Translations under genes and position numbers: made by a program
Shown here: positions 33,541 through 45,260 of the stretch, piece after piece
How positions within the stretch are numbered: position 1 is the stretch's first letter
Layout: the number at the start of each line of letters is the position of its first letter
Source: Alitta virens
Lineage: Eukaryota; Annelida; Polychaeta; Phyllodocida; Nereididae
Assembly: GCA_932294295.1 (NCBI GenBank)
Contig: OW028578.1
Coordinates: 39,871,410 to 39,935,409 of the forward strand
Length of the DNA: 64,000 bases
Reading direction: 5' to 3'
The notes under the pieces: model-generated
The model's input: only the letters and a program-made list of their open reading frames with translations
The model's database searches: none
What the model was told of the DNA's origin: nothing

Positions 33541-34068
33541 TATGGACTAGGATATGTGTGTGTGTGCGATTAGGGCTTTATGTCCTGTATTTCTGCACCG
33601 GTTGGGCTAATTAGGACAGGCAGAGACCATGGCAATGAGACGAAGGAGGAAACAGCCATCCAACTTAGGCTCGACCGGGATGGACAAGGATATGCAGGAG
33701 TAAATATTTTTCGTCATCTGCGCTCACTCGCCAACCCAACTTGTGACTGTGTGAACTTCCCTTAAGCAGAGAAGAGGTAGCAAAGTGCACTCACTTGTTA
33801 GGCCTAGTCGCTAAATTCTGGACTGGTGGCAGCTGTGGGTTCTGACCAAAAACACACTTCAACCACTGGGGCTTTTCCATTTTAAATTTTAAATTGGAGT
33901 GGGGGAGGGGCTGAAAATAAAACCCCCCCCGCCCCCACTATTTCCTCTCAAAGCAGCCTTTGTCATCTCTGATAGTTTCATAGCAATTTCTATAGTTGTC
34001 AATGCTAATTTTAAGTTAATTTGAAACATTATCACAGCTGATCAGTAAAACTTTATAATATGTATAAA

Positions 34069-34398
34069 TACAGTTGTTTCATTAAAAACGGCCTGTCAGA
34101 TTGAACCTAGACAAAGCTACACAACTTATACTATATCTAAAAGTACATGTAGCACAATTTGGTGCATAAGTTGAGAGTTATGCATATATTTATCATTATT
34201 TGTCAAGATTCATTTTATTTACATATTTATGATATACTAGATAAATTTCTTACATTTACCACAGTTAATATTTTTTCAGTGGTGGTGTTGTATGCTGACT
34301 ATAAGCTAGGATTAGACAGAAGCGGCTGGCTTTAGCAACAGCAAGGAATAGGTGGCTACAGCTGTCTAGAGTCGACTATATTTGATATAACTAACTAT
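34069..34398. repeat. MITE, ACAGTTAGTTTCAT family
   Basis: Left end ACAGTTGTTTCATTAAAAAC, right end ATATAACTAACTAT. Interior matches 9143-9485 and, inverted, 6604-6848. Confidence 0.75.
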
Positions 34399-34605
34399 AT
34401 ACTGTATCTATGAATTCCAATGGAGGTGGGTGGCTATGAGAGCCAAAGACGAGGTCGTTCAACATTTCCTCAGAGACAATGAAATAAGCCTGAACACCAT
34501 GAACAGTAAAATATTTCATATATTTCAGGCATTCCACAAATAATTCACATTCAATAAGTTAATAAATAGATATATTAATAAATTAATAACAATTAATATT
34601 TGAAT

Positions 34606-34716
34606 CTAAAATCCATAAGATTCACCCAACTCTGTGACCTTTCTTATTAGCACAGTCGCAAAGTCCAAAGTATCATCGGTAGGTATCCTCGTTATATCAC
34701 TCAGATTTTCAATAAC
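34606..34716 (-). CDS. CNTD1: CNTD1 exon 7 (last coding)
   Basis: Encodes VIENLSDITRIPTDDTLDFA and TVLIRKVTELGESYGF, then TAG at 34606-34608. Acceptor TTTTTGATAG. Confidence 0.9.
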   Translation of the reverse strand, partial: VIENLSDITRIPTDDTLDFATVLIRKVTELGESYGF

Positions 34717-37700
34717 CTATCAAAAATAAAGGAATAAAACATATATTTTTTTAATGCATAAGTTATCAATAGCCAAAAGGCAATAAAAATGGTTTCAATA
34801 GTATGTTCATTTGATATTTTGATATTTTGATATTTATTGATAAAAAGTTCATAAAATCAACAACATAAAAACATAGGGGTGTAAAGGTCAGGTGACATGC
34901 ACACTCCCCCTACCAACAAAGCTTGGACTATTAATAGCACCTTTAAATTATTTTTAAACTGAAATTAATATAATATCAGGGTCAAAACTGTTCCATACAT
35001 TGACAATTCTATTAGCAAAGAAATATTTTTAACTATGAAAAAGTCAGTAAATCCCTCTATATAATTATTTTATTACAACCATGTAATATTATACATCCAA
35101 TAATTTCAATATTCTCCCAAAACAGTTGTGATGATGCCACAATGACCATATGAACAATGGTCAGTTAGAGACATCACAAAACTGAAACTGAGGTCATATG
35201 TGCAAATTATGGCTGAGGCACAAATAGACAGACAGACAGACAGTATTTACTCGACCATAAACTTACAATTTACATATACAAAAGTGACAGAAGAAAACTG
35301 GTTATGTTATGCTCACAGGAGACACACAATAAGGCCAAACGCCGCTGAAGTGCTTGCCACCTATGAGCCATTTGGTATTATAACATATGTATGCCCATAT
35401 TTGGTATCCGTGAAATATTAAAATATCACTATTTTTAGCCAAATTTGTTCTAGCACAGAAAAGGAATAATATTTGCAGCCCCTGAAAAAAAATAAAATAA
35501 ATAAACAATGTCTTGCCTTGTAGTTGTAAATGAAAAGAACAGTCGTTTTTCGTGACGTCATTCATTGAATTCAGGGATATGACGTCATAGCCATGACAAA
35601 AAGGCTCGCTAAATAAGGTCATAAATGTGGGTCCGCTATACTGTACTTTTTCCCATATGAATATTGACTACATATAGCGTCTATTAGTTCAAAGTTTTAC
35701 TCCCATTTGTACACTTTCTGAATGCATGTTATTAGACTGTAACTTTGTAGTGGATCAGACTGGCCTGAACTGGGACAGAAAACAGTATTTAAAGCTACAT
35801 CAGAATGGACATAATTGTCCTCATCTAACCTTAACAGCACTAGCTTCAGGGTCATCTGAGTCACAGTGGACCCTCGCCATTATTGCCCTTGAAAAAGGAA
35901 GGTACAGAAGTGTACTATTATGAGATCGATTGTGTAATTTATGTGTTGAAAACGAAATTGAGGAGTTGAGTTTCATGATTTATGATTTGTCCAAGTTTAT
36001 TATAATTACGATTTTTTCAGAAACAATATGTTCCCAAATTTGGTAATTTAGATGCAATTTTAGTAATATGGATGATATAGATAAATAAATTCCAGAAGTA
36101 TCTTGGTCAGTTTTTTGGTTAAAGCAATGCAGAAAATAACAAATGGATTAATTAGTGTCCGTCAGCTTAAAGGTGCACTGTCTGTCAAATTTGCACATTA
36201 AAATAATGATATAAATCAATACTGCCTTTTTGTCTCATGATATTTTTCACCATTACATACCCACTTTAGCACAACAATGTAGTTTTAATTTACAATAAAT
36301 AATATAAATATTAGTTTTTCATGCCATCAAAAAATAATATGTAAACAAACCCAGTGATGACGTCACAATACTAAACAATGGTGATGATGTCATTTCCATT
36401 GTTTCCAATGTTTTGGTATGGATTTTCTCAATGTACAATTTATTTTTAAGTAATTGATGTCTTATAAAATCATTAATTCACACAAATTTAGTGTGCCTGG
36501 ATTAATAAAAGTAATTTTCAACTTTGATAGCGTCTTAGAAAATTGCAAATTTGACAGACAGTGCAACTTTAATGTACAGATAGTGTGACTTATAAGCCCG
36601 GATGGCCCGGTGGTTTGTATTATCATATATATATAATGTTCTATTGTTGTAACTGTGCCACATGATGTCATTGATACGGCTGCTTGGAGTCAACACCATG
36701 CTACAAATTTACCCCATGGGTGGGGTCTATTAATTGTCTCAGCATAGACACTGAGTACAAGGCACCATCAATTTAGCATCTCATGCGATCGACATCCATC
36801 TGGGATGTAGCTCATGAAGTAAATTATAGACATATTAATTGGCCAGTTATGACCGTTTGAATATGTGCTATTCATGGTCATTGAGAAATTTGAGCAGCCA
36901 ACTGCCTACATATGGAAATCCTCCCGAGCCGTAATGATCGAAGATCTTCAAGTACAATATACCCCAATTTTATCATATTGATATTATTCAATTCTGCTTA
37001 TACTCGCACACAAGCAATCTTGAGTGAGTGACTACAACCTTCAAAATCGTTATTCTCCAAAAATTTGAGCAATTTGCAAATCTCATTTCATACAAGCGCG
37101 GTCATTGGTTAAATATGGCATTAACTAACTTTAGACACCACAATCCAGCAATAGAAGAGATGGCCCCTGATTTTTTGGACTTGAAGAAAAAAGGCTATAA
37201 ACACTTATTCAGGGTGCCCACATTTTCCTGCAACAAGAACTTCCTACATTTTCCAGACCAGATTATTCCGTAATGAAACTCCTGCAAAAAATGTATGCCA
37301 AATATGTTTGCAATTCATTTTTGATGTGATCCAGAGTGAATGCTGCTTACATTTGCCTTATTTTTCATAACATAATGTCATTCCTGAAACAGACATGATT
37401 TTCAAGAATACAGAATAGAATTCCCCGCTTTTCCAGACCTTGAAAATGGGTTTTTCACATTCCCTACTTTTTTTAGGTTTCTCAATACCCTGGGCACCCT
37501 GTATAATATCATTTTAAACTAAACAAAGTTGTTACTACAGTACTATATATCAAGTACAATATCCGGATATTTTAACAATGTTTAACAAAAGAAAAGAAGA
37601 GAAAATAAACAGACAATTTATGGGTACAGTTTTTCTTTTCAAGCATACGCAATTTTTTGTTGTTGTTATTAAACTTTTCCCTGACCACTGTCCATCCCAG

Positions 37701-40700
37701 GCTCAGTCTGGAGCCTCAAATTTATACTTACATATTGCCACACCAGCCTACCTTATCAGTCTGTCTATGATCAACCAGATATGAACTTGTTGCGATAACT
37801 CCCACAGCTAGAAGCATCATGTCTCTCTCAACAGGTGCAAATTTCTCCCTGAAAAATAAGTGAGAATGAAAACAGTCAATTAAAGTAAGCATTAAAGGAC
37901 TCTTTCAAATCTACTATAACTGTATAACATCTTTTTTATTTAATGTGTAGGTCACCCTGTGTTTCATATTTCTGCCAGACTGCATATAATTTACGGTTAA
38001 CATGGATACTACATTCCCATGACATAAAATAATTTCATATCGATTTATATTTTGCGAGATCCTAAATCATTATTATCATAAAAAGATTTACTTTTTCCTT
38101 TTCCATTCAAAATAAAGCCAAAGAAGCTATTAGCAACAAATAATTATATAAATATATGGTGTCCTTTTCTAGTTTTTTTCTCTAGGTAAGTTTAACAGTA
38201 CATATGAAAGCATCAGAAATAATTTCCCTTTTTTTCGAATTTCTATATATATTTTTTTTCTAAGAAAAAAATCTTTATGAGGGAGTGGCTTAGTAACATG
38301 CATTAGGTGGGAGAGTCTCCCAATACTAATATTAATGTCAATGTCTCAATGCTAGGCCTACTGGGTCTAAAGCTAAGTCAGCTTATATGACTGCCAGAGG
38401 CAGACGTAATGACGAGATGATAAGGCTTGGGAGTCCATACCATGTTACACATTTACCCCATGGGTGGTGTCTTAACTTGCCTCAGCATAGACACAGAGTA
38501 CCAGGCAACTCCAATTTAACGTCTCATGCAATCGACATTCAGCTTGGATGTAGCTCATGAAGAGTGCCTGGCCAGGGATCGAACCCGGGACCTTCAGCAG
38601 AGCTGGCCAATATATCTTTTGGATAATTTATTGTTGATGGTGGCATTAATAATTACAATACATATATAGTTATTAGTTTTCCCATTCCTTTGAAGAGCAA
38701 TGTGCCACTCAACTGAGTCCACACCCTTGAAACATTACATGAACTGACAATGAAAAACATCAGTAAACAATACACATATATTTGATATTTATAATATATT
38801 TACACAAAGGTATACTCCAATGGCAGCTGCAATGCATGATAGCCACTGACGGCATATATTAATTAGTTTAATGCATATGGTTGCATACTGTAGTGTTGTC
38901 ATTCATATCAATTATTCATTCGATATCGCTCTCAGTATGCAATACTTTCAATATTGCAATTTGCAAAATCGCGCAAGTTTTGTATCATCAGCATTCGCAG
39001 TTAGAAATGGAACCATTAGTCATAGGAGTATATTTCCCAAGTCATTGTGAAACCATTTACCTTTAACATTGTTTAATATCATAACTACTAAGACAATTTG
39101 TTAGGCAATCAGTTTGCAATTTCGGGTGGGGGCTGCGTCTACAGTCAAGTGCTCGTCATGTCACAAATGTACAATTATAGAGGATAAACAAAGAATCGAA
39201 ACATGCATTTTTTCGATATTGATACTATTTGATCAATTCACAGGTATACAGCATATTGATTACAACCTTATTGTATAGTGTTCTGTACTTGCCTTGTGAC
39301 AGGAGATATTTGAGTTCTTTTAGCAGCCACCAGGAGCAGTTCATCATACAGGGGTCGCCACTGGATGTAAATGAAATCTAGAAGCAGCATGGATACCGCA
39401 TGATAAACCTTTACCTCTAGGCCTTTGCAGTTGTAGCCTGTGAATCGTAAATACAAATGCGATATTATAAACCTAAAATATTTTTGGTGTTGTAAAAATA
39501 TTGGGGATATAATTAGTTCAGCGCCATCAGTGGATAATTTAATTACTTCATTACATTCCTACTTTAACTAATTAATATCTCTAATTGTGTGGTTTTATAA
39601 GAAGTTTAAGTCAGGAGAACTTAAGTTATAAAAAGTACAGAATTTTAAGGATAGTCACTAAATTTTTAACCACATTAAACCTGCCAAAAATCTGATCATA
39701 AATATTCGCCATCAAAAGCACACATGACATAAAAAATATCAATTATCAAATAGCACAATACATACCCAGAATTTCAAACAAAGTCTCAATATAAAGCAAG
39801 GGCGACACAACCATTACTTTGAAGTCCAGCGTTTTCAATATTCTCAGCTCTGAATGAAGTATACTGTCCGCATTATATTTATGTCCCAAGTGTTTTAATG
39901 TTAATTGAGCTTGTCTAGGTGACACCACCTGTAAGGGAAGACACATAATTCAATGAGAAATCACCAGGTGGCACTGGTCTTTTAATTGTGACTGGTTAAC
40001 CCAGGTGGCAGTAGAGTATAATACACATTGTCATTACAATGGAATAGATGTGATAACAAGTTAAAATCTGCTCTTTTTTATTCTAGAAGAATTGATGTTT
40101 TAATTGTCATAAATCACAGGGCCAGATTTGCTGGGAGTTTCGCCGGTGGGCTGCTGCTAGTACTGGGCTTGAAAAAAATTTTAAAACTGACTTTTCTTTT
40201 TTTCTGAATTAAGGAGTGGGCCACTCCTCATCCTCATTTCCAGGGCTGCTTTGGTGGACCCAATCCAGCCCTGATGAAACATTACAGGAACATTGAGGCG
40301 GATCAGCAAGGGACTAATTGCTATTGATTTGCCCTGAGTTGGTTAGAATTTTTTTTTTTAACGTTAAATTAGAGACAACTTAATCAGGTTAGCAGAATGC
40401 ATTTCTAAAGATGGCTAAAACTTTAAAATGTCATGAAAACAAAAGGCATTGGTAACGAAATGCTACTTGTGGAGTACTGGTGGGCCACATTAAATAAAAC
40501 CAAACATCTTTAGGACCTGAACAGAGGTGCAGAACTGTCATTTTAAAGTTCCTATGTCTCAAGATTTAGCTTAGGCAAATAATTATATAAATCAATACTA
40601 CCTTCTTGTCATATTTTTTTACCTTTACATGCTCATTTGTGCACAGCAATTTAACTTTATGTACATGCCATCAACAATTTAATATGTAAACAAACCTAGT

Positions 40701-42292
40701 GATGATGTCACAATACTCAACAATGGGTGATGATGCCATTTCCATTGTATTTCTAATGTTTTAGTCTGGATTTTCTTTCAATTTATTAATAATTTTTCAT
40801 AATTAACACCTGATGGACCAGCTGATACAAATTTAGATCAAGAAAATTTTAATTTGAAACTTGCAAGTTGCAATTTTGACATACAGTGCAGCTTTAATAT
40901 ATTATATTATTACATTTTATCAGTTTCTTGGGAGGATACCTTAATCAATCCAAAGATTGGCACCCAAGGACCTAAATAAAATATTATAATGGGTTATCCA
41001 ATACATGCATCATCATCATCATCATCACTGACAAGTTTTTAATAAACAAACCTTGTAATGAGAAGTAAGTTTACTGGCTAATTGACAACATGTCACCATC
41101 CGAAGGAACACTTGGTTCTGCACCCGTTCACAGATGGCGTCCCAGTCTCTACTTTTATTTGGGGTTGAGAGACGAAGGACATGTTCGTATAGTTCTCTAA
41201 CATGACGAGTCATGAATCTGAAATTAAGAAAACATTTTTAATCTATGCTTTACCTGAACTTCACAACTCCCTATGATATTTTGCCAGAGTCCTTTGAATT
41301 TTATATCTTATTCACTAAATTCCAATTATATTACTAAATTTAGATCGTGTACCAACTTGTCAAATAATTCCAGGGCCATGTATTTTGCTTCAGGGGGTAT
41401 TTTAAATTTCTCTGCCAACAGGAACAAGAATTCCGCATTTTTTCCATGTTTGAAATGACCCTGCAATATAAAACCACAATTGAAAAAAATTATTGATTAT
41501 AAAAGGAATAAGTATTAACCCATCAAATAACATGACATTAATTAAACTTTTAAAATTAATTTTAAAAACAAAAAGAAGGAAAAAGTGCAGTATACCAGAC
41601 CCAGATTTATGACCATATTTAGGGAGCCTCGTTGCCAAGCCCAAGACGTCAAATGCTGGTATTCAATGTATGACGTCACAAACGAAGGACGTACAGCGGT
41701 TTCATTTTCACAGTATAAAAGAACGCAGTACGTCCATCTTGAGTTTTTTTTATTTTTCCCCAAACCCCCCCCCCCCCCCTTGTCTTCGCTTGTGCCAGAA
41801 CTTCAAACTTATACAAAAAACAGTGACATTATTTGATATTCTGTGACGCCAAATATGGTCATAAATTTGGGTCCGCTATACTGCACTAAACCCAAAATCA
41901 CACATTTATAAAGAAAAACATTAAAAAAAAAACTGACAATACCAATATGCTTTCAAATCAATAGGGCTGATCACTTTTAAAGGAGATGTATTCTCTTGTG
42001 TCCGTCATTAATTAAGAGCTTCAGTGACTCTTTGTCCCTGGTTAAGAAGGATTGTCGATTTTGTCGAGTTTTACCCATGTAGACCCATACGTCTTTAGGT
42101 TTACAGATATTAAAAAATTTTGTTAATTATGATGTTTATATTCCACACCTCACATTTCAACCCATTACGAACGGCTGAGTTGTTAATGTCTGCTAACACG
42201 TTAAGCCATTCCTCCAAAGTATCAGCTGGCATTCCATGGCACACCGAGTTGAAAATTGGTTCCGGAGGAGATCCAAATATTCCAAAGTTCAT
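34606..42292 (-). CDS. CNTD1: Cyclin N-terminal domain-containing protein 1
   Basis: Cyclin-like protein of meiotic prophase; in vertebrates, and as COSA-1 in worms, it is needed for crossover designation and maturation of recombination sites. Coding exons, minus strand: 42149-42292, 41357-41460, 41052-41217, 39766-39928, 39293-39437, 37752-37848, 34606-34716: 930 nt, 309 aa plus TAG (human about 330 aa). Matches along the length: AEFLFLLAEKF and ALELFDKFM (first cyclin helices), FLRMVTCCQLASKL, LHSELRILKTLDFKV, SPLLYIETLFEILGYN, EKFAPVERDMMLLAVGVIA, then a divergent tail ending LGESYGF. Start ATG at 42292 (GCAATGA) is the first in frame after an upstream TGA. Two unusual donors: exon 2 uses weak GTTGGT and exon 5 uses GC (CACAAG|GCAAGT). 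Exon phases agree throughout. The human gene is about 330 aa; the difference is at the two termini. Confidence 0.93.
34825..35045 (-). repeat. LINE 3' end remnant
   Basis: Minus strand encodes FANRIVNVWNSFDPDIILIS, the typical RV.N.WNSLP end of LINE reverse transcriptases, in intron 6 of CNTD1. Only the last few dozen codons remain. Confidence 0.65.
35385..35657. repeat. GTGCAGTATAGCGGACCC-family MITE copy
   Basis: Right end GGTCATAAATGTGGGTCCGC then TATACTGTACTTTTTCCC; left side keeps TATGCCCATATTTGGTATCC. Contains TGACGTCA-like sites. In intron 6 of CNTD1. Confidence 0.65.
36172..36573. repeat. TTAA-flanked MITE with 25-bp inverted ends
   Basis: TTAA then AGGTGCACTGTCTGTCAAAT on the left; on the right the inverted AGTTGCACTGTCTGTCAAAT followed by TTAA. 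The TTAA target duplication is the hallmark of piggyBac-like elements. Interior holds GATGACGTCACAAT. Non-coding; relatives at 40505 and 18325. Confidence 0.82.
36670..36815 (+). repeat. SINE-like repeat copy
   Basis: CCCCATGGGTGGGGTC, CTCAGCATAGACACTGAGTA and CGATCGACATCCATCTGGGA match the family; truncated at both ends. Confidence 0.75.
37210..37501. repeat. MITE with CAGGGTGCCCA ends
   Basis: Starts CAGGGTGCCCACATTTTCC and ends AATACCCTGGGCACCCTG; 292 bp. Ends of the form CAGGG..., as in hAT-type elements. No coding frame. Confidence 0.75.
37752..37848 (-). CDS. CNTD1: CNTD1 exon 6
   Basis: Encodes (R)EKFAPVERDMMLLAVGVI and ATSSYLVDHRQTDK. Acceptor CTTATTTTTCAG, donor GTAGGCTG. Confidence 0.94.
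38338..38612 (+). repeat. SINE-like repeat, fullest copy
   Basis: In plus orientation: TCAATGCTAGGCCTACTGGG, AGAGGCAGACGTAATGACGA, CCATGGGTGGTGTC, CTCAGCATAGACACAGAGTA, ATGTAGCTCATGAAGAGTGC, then GGGATCGAACCCGGGACC. Read on the minus strand the last part is a tRNA T-arm/B box (GGTTCGATCC), which supports a tRNA-derived SINE with 5' truncated head. Confidence 0.8.
38891..39260. repeat. hAT-like MITE, close twin of 50728-51100
   Basis: From about 38985 to 39225 the sequence differs from 50816-51058 at only a handful of bases, for example GAAATGGAACCATTAGTCAT versus GAAATGGAACCATTAATCAT. The end GTTGTCATTCATATCAAT corresponds to GTTGTCATTGATATCAAT. Confidence 0.85.
39293..39437 (-). CDS. CNTD1: CNTD1 exon 5, GC splice donor
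   Basis: Encodes (G)YNCKGLEVKVYHAVSMLLL and DFIYIQWRPLYDELLLVAAK. The 5' splice site is CACAAG|GCAAGTAC, a GC-AG intron with otherwise perfect consensus, required to keep frame with exon 6. Confidence 0.92.
39766..39928 (-). CDS. CNTD1: CNTD1 exon 4
   Basis: Encodes VVSPRQAQLTLKHLGHKYNA, then DSILHSELRILKTLDFKVMV and SPLLYIETLFEILG, the most conserved part of the family. Acceptor CTTCCCTTACAG, donor GTATGTAT. Confidence 0.95.
40505..40900. repeat. TTAA-type MITE copy
   Basis: Interior matches 36172-36573 (TAATTATATAAATCAATACT, AATATGTAAACAAACC, GATGATGTCACAATACT) and the right end is ACATACAGTGCAGCTTTAAT. Left end degraded. In intron 3 of CNTD1. Confidence 0.75.
41052..41217 (-). CDS. CNTD1: CNTD1 exon 3
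   Basis: Encodes (K)FMTRHVRELYEHVLRLST, then DWDAICERVQNQVFLRMVTC and CQLASKLTSHYK. Acceptor TTAATTTCAG, donor GTTTGTTT. Confidence 0.95.
41357..41460 (-). CDS. CNTD1: CNTD1 exon 2
   Basis: Encodes GHFKHGKNAEFLFLLAEKFK and IPPEAKYMALELFDK. Acceptor TTATATTGCAG; the donor must be GACAA|GTTGGT to keep frame with exon 3, a weak 5' site. Confidence 0.88.
41581..41892. repeat. GTGCAGTATAGCGGACCC-family MITE copy
   Basis: AAAAGTGCAGTATACCAGAC at the left and GGGTCCGCTATACTGCACTA at the right; a C run lies inside and TATGACGTCACAAACG near 41670. Confidence 0.85.
42149..42292 (-). CDS. CNTD1: CNTD1 exon 1 (first coding)
   Basis: Encodes MNFGIFGSPPEPIFNSVCHG, then MPADTLEEWLNVLADINNSA and VRNGLKCE. 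Donor GAG|GTGTGG gives phase 0 and the same spacing to exon 2 as in human. A leader of about 30-43 nt follows a candidate acceptor (CATACAG) at 42336; it holds one short upstream ATG that stops after seven codons. Confidence 0.85.
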
Positions 42293-44107
42293 TGCAAATC
42301 AGTGCGCTTCATGGTTTTTTTTTCTGAGGGTGAGACTGTATGAAAGAATGAAAATATTAAAACTTTTCAAAAATTAGTGTTTTTTTTTATTTTATTTATA
42401 ATTATCACATATTATACTTTCATTTTCAACCTCTACCCCACTTCACATATATCTTATTCTAGGACACAATCATATCAATCACATATATGCAGTAAAAATG
42501 TCCAAACAAAATTACATATTTTGGTACCAGTTTGTTGACCGATTTTATCAGTTTTGGCTTGGTTATGTACATCTAAAATAAGCTTCACTTACGAATTTAG
42601 CACTTGAAACATTCTGCTAAGCAATGTGACCCAATAACTGCTATAACTTGGCACTGTCAGGCGCAAATTTACAAAAAAATTGGCAGAACTGGCTTCATCT
42701 TCTCTCCATGGAATTTCGTCTGCTAAAATTACGCAGTGGCGACACCTGGCTACTTAATTGACTGCAGCGCCACCATGAGTAAAGTTTTACCACAGATTAT
42801 TCAAAGGTTTAATTAATCCTCTGATTATTATCTTCTTCGGTTTCACGGAAATATAAATTCGGATGGCTATTTCAACCATTAGATAAATATGAGTGTTTAC
42901 TAATAATAGATTCAAAAAGCTCGTTTTTTTAATTTATCATTTTTTGCCAGAAAACAATACATTTACATCAGCTATTTTTAGGAAAAGAAATGTCATAATA
43001 CCACTAAAAATTAAATTGTATAATGACAATTTTATAACAGGCATCAAATTGCATAGTGCAGGTATATATCCTCCAAAGCATATATATGTTACAATTATTT
43101 CACTAAAGTTTCAGCGCAAAATGTACAGAACTCGCTGAAATACAAAACCCTTTTTTCAAGGGTTGTATCCACATGGAGGCATGTAGGCTCTCACAGATTA
43201 GAGCTAATTAGTCTTGTACATTACTAGTATTCCCCCAAACTTTGTTTTAATGTATTTAAGTTTTCAAAGTTTTCAGACATCCAAATGCATCAAAATTAAT
43301 GCTTTGATAATTTAACAAAAATCTATGAAATAAATAATTATCACCCTACAGCATCACAAATAACAAGAAATAGTTTCACAGGTAATTTTTCACTGTTACA
43401 AACAGTTCTTTATTGCCCTTTTGAGATAAACTCCCTTGTTTCAAAGTATCCCAGTGGCCTATATATTGTATGGCCTATATATTGTATGTGTATTGCAATG
43501 GTGGAGGTCCAACATATATTCGTAGTTCTACAAATAAATACGCTCAAAAAAGGTATTTCCAATCTTAGCTAGGTGATCAAATGAATATCAGGTTTAAATG
43601 TTTGATATAAATAATTATCATATTAAGGAATTATAACTGATGAAATGAACAAAAATTATAAAACATCTATAAATTCATGGAAAACAAAAATAAATGTATA
43701 CACAATAACAAATTACTTATATAATGTTTAATTGACTAATAACAAACAACAATGTCTGCGTAGCTGACAAAGTCTACATCACTAAGCAATAAACTAACAC
43801 AGTTCGTATTCATAACTTAACAATTTTTTAATTATGTCAAATTCTGTGACCAGCATTTCCACATGAAGTACCACATTGAAATCATACAAATACTACTAAC
43901 TTAATTTCATTATGTTCAATCAAGAAAGGACTTATACAATTATATCAAATCAGTACACTGTACGCAAATTAAACAGGTTAATTCATTAATATTCATGCAG
44001 ATAGACATATCAGTCAGGACTACATTGTATTACAATTGATTTGTGCGAAAAATTTTAATTCATTTTGATGTATTATGGCAAAATTTTGTCAAACTTTGAT
44101 CAAAGCG

Positions 44108-44224
44108 TATATGTCCGCAAGTAAATTATATGTCCGCAAGTAAATTATATGTCCGCAAGTAAATTATAGGTCCGCAAGTAAATTATATGACTGCAAGTAA
44201 ATTATATGTCCGCAAATAAATTAT
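44108..44224 (+). repeat. 19-bp tandem repeat, 6 units
   Basis: Unit TATGTCCGCAAGTAAATTA with GGTCC, GACTG and AAATAA variants. Confidence 0.92.
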
Positions 44225-44523
44225 ATTGCACATGAAGTTATATTACACCGGATAAAAGATCACAGGGTTGGCTCAGAATATCACTTCTTAACACACCTTT
44301 GCGTCCGATTCAACAGCTATAAATCTAATTGTACATCAAATCAAATTATAATAAAATCAGTTATCGTAACATCGACACATCTAATTGCAATCGCATTGCA
44401 ATCAAATTGCAATAAGCTAGTTAGAGTTACCCGAGTGTATAATCACCAGAATTTACATTATTACATTATGAACACATGTTACACCATTTTTCTTACATTC
44501 TATATTGTTAACATGTAAAAAAT

Positions 44524-44847
44524 TGGAAAAAGTGCAGTATAGCGGACCCGGATTTATGACCATATTTAACGAGCCTCTTTGCCAGGCCTATAACGTAAAA
44601 GTGCTTGAAATAAATTTATGACGTCACAAACTAATGTAGTTAGACGGCGGTTTTCATACTCATGGTAGAGACAGTCGTTTTTTCTTTTCATGGGTGCTGC
44701 CGCCCCCAAACCCCCGCTATTCTACACCAAATGTTATTTTAATTGAGCTAGAACTTCAAACTTGTGAAATATTGGATAAAAATTTAATTTTAATGGACGC
44801 CAATTACGGGCATAGATTTGGGTCCGCTATTCTGCACTAAACCCATT
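44524..44847. repeat. GTGCAGTATAGCGGACCC-family MITE, best copy
   Basis: Left GGAAAAAGTGCAGTATAGCG and GATTTATGACCATATTTAAC; right AGATTTGGGTCCGCTATTCT and GCACTAAACCC. Terminal inverted repeats about 40 bp; interior has TTTATGACGTCACAAACTA and GCCGCCCCCAAACCC. No coding. Confidence 0.88.
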
Positions 44848-45222
44848 AAATTAAATACATATAAAAAATATGGAATTGTTCTGTGTATTCAGTAAAGTTA
44901 GAAGTGATTTACAGTGCATGCCTCTATTACAAATGTTTAAGTAATCTTTCATAATATAGATCTGCATATTCGATATATATATATATATATATATATGCCA
45001 TTTCATACATTTCTTTACATCAAGTGACTAAATCATTAAATAATTCACATATAAATACACTGAAAGTTCAATTGCAATTATGAAATGAAACAGTGCTAGC
45101 TTCACAAGTGCGCAAGTGATGTCAATGATTAATGGGCAAGACTCAGCTGATGAAAAGTATGAATTTGTGATGAAATTATTTCAGTCCGTCTACATTCTAC
45201 AATCTGTCAGATCAACTGAGAT

Positions 45223-45260
45223 TTAATTTGAAGCCGCGAGAGCCGCCTCTTTCTTGTATT
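45223..45260 (-). CDS. MTHFR: MTHFR exon 12 (last coding, 38 nt)
   Basis: Encodes (E)[11 protein letters not shown] and TAA at 45223-45225. Acceptor TTTATTTTCAG. Chosen because its phase fits exon 11's strong donor; reading through that donor would instead end the protein three residues later (KGE, then TAA). Confidence 0.75.

Larger units (their letters stand above)
31380..34605. other. Intergenic between SLC16-like gene and CNTD1
   Basis: AT-rich, with runs of TATAATA, three copies of TTCAAGGTCG near 32718-32748, a poly-G element near 32748-32980 bounded by CGTAGCCAGG and TGGCTACGCC, a GC-richer patch near 33310-33540 and a MITE at 34069-34398. No supported gene. It may hold the promoters of the SLC16-like gene. 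Confidence 0.45.
42400..45222. other. Intergenic between CNTD1 and MTHFR
   Basis: About 2.8 kb, AT-rich. Holds a 19-bp tandem repeat at 44108, a MITE at 44524 and an AT dinucleotide run near 44976-44996. The CNTD1 promoter should lie near its left end; no TATA or clear motif found. MTHFR 3' UTR should lie at its right end. Confidence 0.5.
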
